DNA from: Marinobacter sp.
GTDB lineage: Bacteria; Pseudomonadota; Gammaproteobacteria; Pseudomonadales; Oleiphilaceae
Length of the DNA stretch: 6,819 nt
Assembly: GCA_017643965.1 (NCBI GenBank)
Contig: JAEPMM010000179.1
Coordinates: 1-6,819, forward strand
Reading direction: 5' to 3'
How positions within the stretch are numbered: the stretch's first letter is position 1; each line of letters starts with the position of its first letter. The notes below the pieces were generated by a model that searched no databases, was not told the origin of the DNA, and was given only the letters and a program-made list of their open reading frames with translations. Below are positions 1 to 5,155 of this stretch, one piece after another. A program made the translations under genes and the position numbers.

Positions 1-255
1 CAACTGCTGGAGGCTCGCGGTTATCGGGTGTTAACCGGCCGCAGCCCATGGCAACTGAAGGGGGCAGACGCGGAACTTCAGCTCGCCCTGATGGACGGTT
101 GGTGCGCTGCGGCGACCGAACAGGCGCCGGCGATGGCGGAGCGTATCGGGGGATGGCTGAATGATCGGCGGCAACTGGTCGAAAGGGGTGAGCTCGCCGT
201 CCACGTCGGCCACCAGGACCTGTTGGCCTTCCCGCCGGGGGCAAGCGGTGGCTGA
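1..255 (+). CDS. Putative class I SAM-dependent methyltransferase, C-terminal fragment (5' end outside the window)
   Basis: The frame is open from base 1 to a TGA at 253-255, giving the last 84 residues of a larger protein. The visible part holds a short Y-R-V-L segment followed by S-P-W-x-L, then an amphipathic helix with G-W-x-x-A-A, and ends with V-G-H-Q-D-L-L-A-F-P-P. This tail resembles the C-terminus of bacterial SAM-dependent methyltransferases found next to flippase-like membrane proteins. The SAM-binding core (GxGxG) would lie upstream and cannot be seen, so the substrate is unknown. Its last 8 bases overlap the likely start of the downstream membrane protein gene, which implies translational coupling and a shared operon. 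Family assignment rests on recalled similarity of the tail only; the reading frame itself is secure. Confidence 0.6.
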   Translation, partial: QLLEARGYRVLTGRSPWQLKGADAELQLALMDGWCAAATEQAPAMAERIGGWLNDRRQLVERGELAVHVGHQDLLAFPPGASGG

Positions 256-1210
256 ACAGGTCCCTCGGTCTGGCCCGCTGTGGCGTTGGGCTGCGACGGC
301 GCTGTTGCTGCTGGGGTTGCTCTGGTGGCTGGATGTGCCTGACCTGATGGCAGAGCTGGAACGGTTCCAGCTCTGGGTTGTGGTACCGGCGCTGGCGCTT
401 ACCGTGGTGCAGGTGTGCGTATCGGCATGGCGCTGGCGTTTCACCGCCCGATGCCTGAGTCTCCAGCTGCCGCTGGTCGTGGCGGTTAAGGAATACTATC
501 TCGCCACCTTTCTGAATCAGGTCTTGCCGGGCGGTGTGCTGGGGGATGTGAATCGCGCGTGGCGGCACAGTCTCGACGCGGCCTCCCGCCTTGCATCTGT
601 TCATGCGGTGGTCATCGAACGGTTGTCGGGGCAGGTGGTGTTGGTTGCCCTGGCGGCTCTGCTGATGGCGGTTGCGTTCGCTGTCGGAGGGGGCATTAAC
701 GGCCGCCCGGGCGCCACCCTGCCGGGGTCCGGAGCAATCGATGCTTTCCGCCTGCTGTTTGTTCTGGCGCTATTCCTCGCCATGCTAGCGGCGGCCGCGG
801 TGATTTTCCGCACTCGCCTGTTACGCTACGGACGTCAACTCGCGGGAGATATCCGCGCAGCGCTGCTGCGCTGGCCAGTATGGCTGATTCAACTTGCGTC
901 ATCATTGCTGGTGGTGGGAAGTTATCTTGCGGTGTTCGTGGTTCTTGCCTTTGGCGCGGGCTATCTGGTCGAGGACGACTCGCTGTTGATCCTGCTCGCC
1001 CTGTGCAGCGGTCTGCTGCTGAGTATGGTTATCCCGGTTACCGTGGCCGGTTGGGGGGTCCGGGAGGGCGCTGCAGCCGTTCTCTGGCCCCTGGCGGGCT
1101 TGCCCGCGGAGCAGGGCGTTGCGCTGAGTATTGGTTATGGCCTGCTGGTGCTACTGTCCAGCTTGCCGGGCGCGATGTTCACCTTCAGTTCGGCGGCAAC
1201 TGCTCGCTGA
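248..1210 (+). CDS. Flippase-like / lysylphosphatidylglycerol synthase TM-domain family membrane protein
   Basis: A 320-residue, very hydrophobic inner-membrane protein of the LPG_synthase_TM/UPF0104 type (PF03706). Family signatures are in the expected order: N-Q-V-L-P-G-G-V-L-G-D-V-N-R at about residues 90-103, V-I-E-R-L-S-G at about 122-128, and I-P-V-T-V-A-G-W-G-V-R-E-G at about 262-274 between late membrane helices. About seven or eight membrane segments are apparent. There is no C-terminal soluble aminoacyl-transferase domain, so it is not an MprF; stand-alone members are presumed to move or modify lipids or lipid-linked glycans, but this one's substrate is unknown. I chose the GTG at 248 over the upstream ATG at 161: a GGGGG run about 7 bases before it can serve as ribosome binding site, and the extra 29 residues would be hydrophilic and lie inside the preceding gene. 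The 3' end overlaps the convergent reductase gene by 26 bases. Confidence 0.85.
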   Translation: MAEQVPRSGPLWRWAATALLLLGLLWWLDVPDLMAELERFQLWVVVPALALTVVQVCVSAWRWRFTARCLSLQLPLVVAVKEYYLATFLNQVLPGGVLGDVNRAWRHSLDAASRLASVHAVVIERLSGQVVLVALAALLMAVAFAVGGGINGRPGATLPGSGAIDAFRLLFVLALFLAMLAAAAVIFRTRLLRYGRQLAGDIRAALLRWPVWLIQLASSLLVVGSYLAVFVVLAFGAGYLVEDDSLLILLALCSGLLLSMVIPVTVAGWGVREGAAAVLWPLAGLPAEQGVALSIGYGLLVLLSSLPGAMFTFSSAATAR

Positions 1211-2081
1211 AATCCAGATCGAACAACATGTCGGAGCCCAGGTTGACCAGTTGCGCTCGCGGGCGAAGGGCATCGGATAACAGATCGATCTCCGGCAGTG
1301 AGAAGGCCGGCCGGCCACTGCCGATGATCATCGGGGCGACCATCACATGCAGGCGGTCCAGCAGACCGGCATTGAGGAAAGCCGATACGGTCACCCCGCC
1401 GCCCTCGACGAACACCTTCCTCAGACCGAAATCGGACAGCACCCGCAGTATGATCGCTGGCGCCGCGGGTATGTCGGCCTGGGCGTCGCCAAGGCAGGGC
1501 ACCTCAACAGGACCGGATTGTTCAAGCATACGGGCCGCAGCGGCCGGCGACGCCGGGGGGCGGTAATCGCCAGCGGTCAGCCTCAGGGTGGCCGCTTCAC
1601 CGTCAGTGAACAGGTGGTGGTCCTGCGGAACGCGGCGCTGACGGTCGATCACCACGCGCACCGGGTTGGCCCCGGATGTTTTCCGGACGGTCAGGCGTGG
1701 ATTATCGGTTGTGGCCGTGCCCGCGCCCACAATCACGGCGTCGGATACTGCGCGGATGCGGTGGAGATGGGTGATGCCATCCTCACCGTTGATGAAACGG
1801 GATGCCCCAGTGACGGTGGCAATGCGACCGTCCAGACTTTGGCCCAGTTGGCCGACCACACGGCAACCCGAAGCAGCCGCCAACGGTCGGCACAGGGGCA
1901 GAAAAATCTTCAGCAGGTTGCTTGCACCTTCGGTTGCTGGTCTCAATAGCCGCCAGTGGCTGCCATTGAGCTCCAGTGATGGCGCGTCATCATCCGGCAA
2001 TGAGAGTGTCACATTGGTGCGGTTGACTGCATCCAGCACCAGATGCCAGGCAGAATGTGTATCAAGTAGTCGGGCAGCCAT
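1185..2081 (-). CDS. RibD C-terminal-type reductase (RibD/dihydrofolate reductase family protein)
   Basis: A 298-residue protein whose residues from about 74 to the end match the RibD_C fold (PF01872), the NADPH-dependent reductase domain of riboflavin synthesis and related pterin reductases. Visible signatures are Q-S-L-D-G-R-I-A (81-88), V-S-D-A-V-I-V-G-A-G-T-A-T-T-D-N-P-R-L (112-130), N-P-V-R-V-V-I-D (139-146), V-F-V-E-G-G-G (223-229, nucleotide-binding loop) and P-M-I-I-G-S-G-R-P-A-F (250-260). The zinc deaminase half of bifunctional RibD is absent; instead there is a roughly 73-residue N-terminal region that I do not recognise. It is therefore probably not the housekeeping RibD, and more likely reduces a pyrimidine, pterin or flavin-like intermediate in a dedicated pathway. 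It lies tail to tail with the flippase-like gene (26-base overlap) and is divergent from the regulator gene. The exact substrate is inference only. Confidence 0.88.
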   Translation of the reverse strand: MAARLLDTHSAWHLVLDAVNRTNVTLSLPDDDAPSLELNGSHWRLLRPATEGASNLLKIFLPLCRPLAAASGCRVVGQLGQSLDGRIATVTGASRFINGEDGITHLHRIRAVSDAVIVGAGTATTDNPRLTVRKTSGANPVRVVIDRQRRVPQDHHLFTDGEAATLRLTAGDYRPPASPAAAARMLEQSGPVEVPCLGDAQADIPAAPAIILRVLSDFGLRKVFVEGGGVTVSAFLNAGLLDRLHVMVAPMIIGSGRPAFSLPEIDLLSDALRPRAQLVNLGSDMLFDLDFSEQLPPN

Positions 2082-2109
2082 AGCGTATTTGTCCGTTGCC
2101 GATGGATTC

Positions 2110-2142
2110 AGTATAGGCAGATTGTGTATAAAGCTATATGTA
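2110..2142 (-). promoter_or_regulatory. Candidate promoter and operator for the RibD-like reductase gene
   Basis: On the minus strand a TATACT (-10-like, 2110-2115) lies about 28 bases before the reductase ATG. Nine bases upstream of it is an AT-rich imperfect palindrome, TACATATAGCTTTATACA (2125-2142), symmetric at 12 of 18 positions around AGCT. The palindrome covers the spacer and the place where a -35 box should be, and no good TTGACA match exists at normal spacing. That geometry would suit an activator-dependent promoter of the MerR kind, but the regulator is unknown and the reading is inferred from layout alone. Confidence 0.3.
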
Positions 2143-2188
2143 CGTTACATTTCCAGATTGATTCACTTTCATAGCTACATTGCGGCAC

Positions 2189-2200
2189 ACCCGGACGGGT
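2189..2200 (+). promoter_or_regulatory. Short perfect palindrome ACCCGGACGGGT in the regulator leader
   Basis: Two 5-base arms (ACCCG and CGGGT) are separated by GA, 44 bases before the helix-turn-helix gene. A small symmetric site in this place would suit autoregulation by an XRE-type dimer. It is short enough to arise by chance. Confidence 0.2.
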
Positions 2201-2243
2201 CTCCTCGGGCCAATCTGTGCTGACCAGGCTGAGGCAAAGCGCT

Positions 2244-2660
2244 ATGCGGTACCTGCAATCCTTTCATCGACGCCTGCGGCAGATTCGCGAGAGCGGGCAT
2301 TTGTCCCGGGAAGATGTGGCGCGAATGTGCGGCGTCGATGAGCCGCGCGTAGTGAGCTGGGAAGCGGCTGAGGTGAAACAGCGCAGCTATCCCGGTGTCA
2401 CCGAGCTGCTCGATCTGTGTATCCGCACCGATACGCCGCTTGAATATTTTCTGGATCTGGATGCGGCCAGTGACACCGGTCAGTTGCAGCTACCCGGCCT
2501 GGCATTCAGTAACAGCGACGACCTGGGCGTGGCCCTGGCGGAGCTGGAAAAGGAGTTGAACCGCGTTCAGATCTCGGAAGAGGAGGGCGAATTGCTGCGC
2601 CGGTTCCGCAAAGCGTCCACTGAAAACCGGCGCATGATCCTGCAGATTCTGGGCCGGTAA
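2244..2660 (+). CDS. XRE-like helix-turn-helix DNA-binding protein
   Basis: A 138-residue small cytoplasmic protein. Residues about 5-60 form a Cro/C1-type helix-turn-helix: F-H-R-R-L-R-Q-I-R-E, then L-S-R-E-D-V-A-R-M-C-G-V-D-E-P-R-V-V-S-W-E-A, where the second stretch is the turn and recognition helix. A linker of about 45 residues follows. The C-terminus is a highly charged helix (E-E-E-G-E-L-L-R-R-F-R-K-A-S-T-E-N-R-R) of the kind that ends many XRE regulators and may help dimerisation. The ATG at 2244 is preferred to the GTG at 2217 because GAGG at 2231-2234 gives a well-spaced ribosome binding site. It is divergent from the reductase gene and convergent with galU, so it could control either neighbour, itself, or something distant; nothing in the sequence decides this. 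Calling it a regulator is safe, its regulon is not known. Confidence 0.85.
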   Translation: MRYLQSFHRRLRQIRESGHLSREDVARMCGVDEPRVVSWEAAEVKQRSYPGVTELLDLCIRTDTPLEYFLDLDAASDTGQLQLPGLAFSNSDDLGVALAELEKELNRVQISEEEGELLRRFRKASTENRRMILQILGR

Positions 2661-2668
2661 ACCGGCCC
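2651..2668. terminator. Bidirectional hairpin between the regulator gene and galU
   Basis: GGGCCGGT and ACCGGCCC form a perfect inverted repeat (7-8 GC-rich pairs, loop of 2-4 bases) that includes the TAA stop of the regulator gene and begins 5 bases past the galU stop on the other strand. On the plus strand it is followed by a T-rich but broken tract (CCTTACTTGCCTTTCTT); on the minus strand there is no U-run. It probably separates the two convergent transcripts, with better intrinsic termination for the plus strand. Confidence 0.6.
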
Positions 2669-2673
2669 GTGCC

Positions 2674-3510
2674 TTACTTGCCTTTCTTGTAGATGTTCTC
2701 GTACACGTAATTGGTGGCTTCCACGAAGCCGTCGATGCTTCCGCAATCGAACCGGCGCCCCTTGAATTTATACGCCAGCACACAGCCGTTCTTGGCCTGC
2801 TCAAGCAGGGCATCGGTGATCTGGACTTCGCCGTTCTTGCCCGGCGGCGTGCGCTCGATGATGTCGAAAATATCCGGTGTCAGTATGTAGCGGCCGATGA
2901 TCGCCAGATTGCTGGGAGCGTCTTCTGGCGCCGGTTTTTCGACCATGTCGGTGATGCGGTAAAGACCATCTTTCATCGATTCGCCGGCGATAACCCCGTA
3001 CTTGTGGGTTTCATCCGAGGGCACCTCTTCGATGGCCACGATGGAGCAGCGGAACTGGTTGTAGAGCTTGACCATCTGGGTGAGCACACCTTCCCCGGTG
3101 CCGTCCTCAACACAGAAGTCATCCGCCAGTACCACGGCGAAGGGATTGTCGCCGACCAGATTCCGGCCGGTAAGAATGGCATGACCGAGGCCTTTCATTT
3201 CATTCTGTCGGGTGAACGCAAACGAATTGTTGTCGATCAGTTCGCGGATGGACGTCAGCAGTCCCTCTTTTCCGGAGCCGGCGATCTGATGCTCCAATTC
3301 GTAACTGATGTCGAAATGATCTTCGATGGCCCGCTTGCCGCGCCCTGTGACAAACCCGAACTCGTGTATTCCCGCGTCAGCTGCTTCTTCCACGCCGTAC
3401 TGAACCAGCGGTTTGTTCACCACCGGCAGAATCTCCTTGGGCATTGCCTTGGTTGCCGGCAGGAAGCGGGTTCCGTAACCGGCAACCGGAAAGAGGCACT
3501 TCTTGATCAT
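2674..3510 (-). CDS. galU: UTP--glucose-1-phosphate uridylyltransferase
   Basis: A 278-residue cytoplasmic enzyme that joins UTP and glucose-1-phosphate to make UDP-glucose, the donor for envelope polysaccharides, LPS sugars and periplasmic glucans. The N-terminus carries the nucleotidyltransferase signature G-Y-G-T-R-F-L-P-A-T-K-A-M-P-K-E (11-26). It is followed by F-V-T-G-R-G-K (53-59), N-E-M-K-G-L-G-H-A-I-L (103-113), V-V-L-A-D-D (126-131), V-E-K-P (190-193), G-E-V-Q-I-T-D-A-L (227-235) and F-D-C-G-S-I-D-G-F (254-262), all typical of bacterial GalU. Length is normal to slightly short for the family. I start it at the ATG ending at 3510, which has AAGGA 8 bases upstream and gives the canonical M-I-K-K-C-L-F-P-V-A-G beginning; an in-frame ATG 45 bases further up adds an unlikely leader. 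It is transcribed away from the barrel/opgG block but is metabolically linked to it through UDP-glucose. Confidence 0.97.
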   Translation of the reverse strand: MIKKCLFPVAGYGTRFLPATKAMPKEILPVVNKPLVQYGVEEAADAGIHEFGFVTGRGKRAIEDHFDISYELEHQIAGSGKEGLLTSIRELIDNNSFAFTRQNEMKGLGHAILTGRNLVGDNPFAVVLADDFCVEDGTGEGVLTQMVKLYNQFRCSIVAIEEVPSDETHKYGVIAGESMKDGLYRITDMVEKPAPEDAPSNLAIIGRYILTPDIFDIIERTPPGKNGEVQITDALLEQAKNGCVLAYKFKGRRFDCGSIDGFVEATNYVYENIYKKGK

Positions 3511-3844
3511 AACGTTGGTCCTTATGTCTGCTGCGATGCTCGGCCTGATGTGCAAGGTCAGTCACGAAGTGTGCCAAGTGTAACCAAGTTGTTGGTCTAA
3601 ATGGAGGCTCGGGTACGGAAATGTAGAGATTGGTAAAACAGGGAACTCTGCAGATTTCTGTGTTGGCGATTGATTTGCATAGAAAAAACTTTTAAATAAC
3701 ATTGTAACTAACTGTATTTACGTCATATTCTGTTTGTAAATTTTGGCAACAGCCGATGGATTTCTGCGCTCTGATGCCATACATTCCCCCATGAAAAATA
3801 ATTCAGACTCGCCGGCATTTCGTTAGAGCTGTAGCCGCCGTTCT
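3511..3844. other. 334-base divergent intergenic region, AT-rich in its right half
   Basis: No convincing gene is present. The left part holds the galU ribosome binding site (AAGGA on the minus strand, about 3519-3523), a pair of direct AAGTGT repeats (3567-3572 and 3576-3581) and a small inverted repeat ACCAA-GTTG-TTGGT (3583-3596) that could be a regulatory site for galU. About 3660-3760 is markedly AT-rich compared with the rest of the window and holds the best promoter-like sequences for the barrel gene. No clear sigma-70 boxes were found for galU on the minus strand. Confidence 0.6.
3670..3729 (+). promoter_or_regulatory. Candidate sigma-70 promoters upstream of the barrel protein gene
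   Basis: Two overlapping candidates are visible. The first is TTGATT (3670-3675) with TTAAAT or TAAATA (3692-3698) at 16-17 base spacing. The second is TTGTAA (3702-3707) with CATATT (3724-3729) at 16 bases. Both lie in the most AT-rich stretch of the window, and either would give a long 5' leader of roughly 100-140 bases before the gene. Confidence 0.35.
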
Positions 3845-5038
3845 ATGGCAGGACTCTGTATATTGAAATTTCACCTGTTGATCGCACTGTTGTGGTGCGC
3901 AGTCAGTCAGCCCCTCCAGGCCGCAGAGGGTGGCACCTGGTCGCGTAATGGTTGGCAGCCTGACACCGACCCGTTCGGGGTTGGTGTGGAGGCCTACCGG
4001 GAGGAGCGGGAGCACTGGCTGCGATCACGATTGAAATTCTCCGGAAAAACGGACATGAGCAGCGACGGCCGTGATGGGGCCTTGGGCCTGGCGGCAGACA
4101 GCCTGATCGGTCAGAGGGATGCGATCGGTTTCAATTACCGGGATTCCCGGTCCTACAAGGATGATACCGATTCCAGTGCCGCCTCCATCCGCTACCAGTT
4201 TCCGGCCGGTTCCAGTCAGTTACAGGTTGAGGCGGGCAGTTCCCGTTATGACCATGCGGTCAGCAGCGGTTCGCATCGCTATTCCGCCGGGGGAGAATCC
4301 CGTGTGCTGGGCTTCGGTGCCAGCCGCTCACTGTTTTCACAGTTCGGCATGGATTTTGATGGTCTTGTCAGGCACCGCGGGCGTAATCATGTGTCATTCG
4401 AGGAAGACGAGCGGGTGTCTGAATCCCGTTACGAGTTGTCCTCACTGGGGCTTGAAGCCAGGGGTGGCCACGAACTGCCCGGCGGTCTGTTTGCCAGCAC
4501 CCGCATCCACGCGCTCAGCGGCCGTGAACGCTCCTCAACCGATTACCCACTGGATCACAACACCTCGGACGCCGGGCAGTTCTATAAAGTGGCCATGTCA
4601 GCGTCTGTCGAGCAGGCATTGTACCAATGGAAGTGGCGGGTCAATGGCCGGTATCAGTTTGCCAATGAAGATTTGCCGGTATCGGAATACCTGACCGTAG
4701 CCGGCCCTTCCATGCTCACCGGGTTCAATGGTCAGTCGGTGGCGGCGGTCCGTGGTGGCTGGCTTCGCTTTGATACCGTCAGCCCGCTCTGGCACATGCC
4801 TTTCACGGACGGTGTGCTGTCGAGCCTGAACGTTTCTTTGCTGCAGGGCTGGGTTCCGTATTCGGCCGTCCAGGCGGACCGCCACGGCATCGCCAGCGCG
4901 GGACAGGTGTCGCTGAAGATGCAGGGCAGGGCCTTCACCGCCAACGTCAGCGTGGGGCGGATGATCCGGGCCTCCACCACGGCGATGACCATGCCGGATC
5001 ACCCGGACGTGCGCTTTTCGCTATCCATGGGCATCTGA
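3845..5038 (+). CDS. Outer-membrane beta-barrel protein resembling the ShlB/FhaC (TpsB) barrel, without POTRA domains
   Basis: A 397-residue exported protein. A signal peptide (K-F-H-L-L-I-A-L-L-W-C-A-V-S-Q-P-L-Q-A, cleaved before A-E-G) is followed by alternating, aromatic- and glycine-rich strands typical of an outer-membrane barrel. The pattern recalls the C-terminal pore of two-partner secretion transporters: an early A-L-G-L-A-A-D-S-L-I-G-Q-R-D-A-I-G-F-N-Y segment, and L-P-V-S-E-Y-L-T-V-A-G-P followed by L-T-G-F (277-294), then a strand with W-L-R-F-D. TpsB proteins are about 550 residues, with two POTRA domains before the barrel; here the barrel begins soon after the signal peptide, and the VRGY/F motif reads L-T-G-F, without arginine. 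Function is therefore unknown; it may be a porin-like or degenerate relative. The ATG at 3845 has a poor ribosome site; a TTG at 3863 with AGGA 9 bases before it gives a tidier signal peptide and could be the true start. Confidence 0.75.
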   Translation: MAGLCILKFHLLIALLWCAVSQPLQAAEGGTWSRNGWQPDTDPFGVGVEAYREEREHWLRSRLKFSGKTDMSSDGRDGALGLAADSLIGQRDAIGFNYRDSRSYKDDTDSSAASIRYQFPAGSSQLQVEAGSSRYDHAVSSGSHRYSAGGESRVLGFGASRSLFSQFGMDFDGLVRHRGRNHVSFEEDERVSESRYELSSLGLEARGGHELPGGLFASTRIHALSGRERSSTDYPLDHNTSDAGQFYKVAMSASVEQALYQWKWRVNGRYQFANEDLPVSEYLTVAGPSMLTGFNGQSVAAVRGGWLRFDTVSPLWHMPFTDGVLSSLNVSLLQGWVPYSAVQADRHGIASAGQVSLKMQGRAFTANVSVGRMIRASTTAMTMPDHPDVRFSLSMGI

Positions 5039-5054
5039 CCCAACCAGGGTGCCC
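5029..5054 (+). terminator. Weak hairpin at the end of the barrel gene
   Basis: GGGCATC (5029-5035, covering the end of the gene) can pair with GGTGCCC (5048-5054) through 7 pairs including one G-T, around a 12-base loop, followed by AGCCTTTC. There is no real T-run, so it may only partly stop transcription into opgG. Confidence 0.25.
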
Positions 5055-5089
5055 AGCCTTTCACCGGCCAAGCCTTACCAAGTTGTCAC

Positions 5090-5120
5090 TTGAGAATCCG
5101 TTGGCTGCAGACGCTACATT
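5090..5120 (+). promoter_or_regulatory. Candidate promoter for opgG
   Basis: TTGAGA (5090-5095) and TACATT (5115-5120) are spaced 19 bases apart, a little long for sigma-70. They are the best pair in the 117 bases between the barrel gene and opgG. The position just before the dyad at 5119-5140 makes a regulated promoter plausible. Confidence 0.3.
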
Positions 5121-5140
5121 AGTGATCAGGGGATCATTAA
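5119..5140. promoter_or_regulatory. 22-base dyad in the opgG leader, possible operator
   Basis: TTAGTGATC and GATCATTAA flank AGGG; the arms match at 8 of 9 positions, with a perfect TGATC/GATCA core. It begins at the end of the putative -10 box and ends just before the GGGAG ribosome site (5142-5146), where a bound repressor would block transcription start. Alternatively the RNA could form a small leader hairpin. No matching regulator can be named. Confidence 0.4.
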
Positions 5141-5155
5141 TGGGAGCAGAACGCC

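Noticed and set aside
161..247. Upstream ATG start for the flippase-like protein, adding 29 residues
   Set aside because: The extension is hydrophilic, lies wholly inside the methyltransferase frame and has no clear ribosome site; GTG at 248 has a G-rich site and yields a normal family N-terminus.
2217..2243. GTG start for the helix-turn-helix protein
   Set aside because: The ATG at 2244 has a GAGG at good spacing, while no ribosome site precedes the GTG.
3511..3555. 15-residue N-terminal extension of GalU from the ATG ending at 3555
   Set aside because: The internal ATG ending at 3510 has AAGGA at the right spacing and gives the canonical GalU start.
3567..3596. Direct AAGTGT repeats and a short ACCAA/TTGGT inverted repeat upstream of galU considered as a strong operator
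   Set aside because: Units of 5-6 bases occur easily by chance and there is no clear promoter next to them; they are mentioned only in the intergenic entry.
3004..3600. Long plus-strand open frame opposite galU
   Set aside because: It is the complement of a strongly conserved gene and its translation has no family resemblance; it is a shadow of GC-rich coding DNA, as are the long frames opposite the reductase, barrel and opgG genes.
3791..3826. Tiny open frame ATG...TAG of 11 residues just before the barrel gene (M-K-N-N-S-D-S-P-A-F-R)
   Set aside because: It has no ribosome binding site (preceded by a C run), low information content and no known leader-peptide features.
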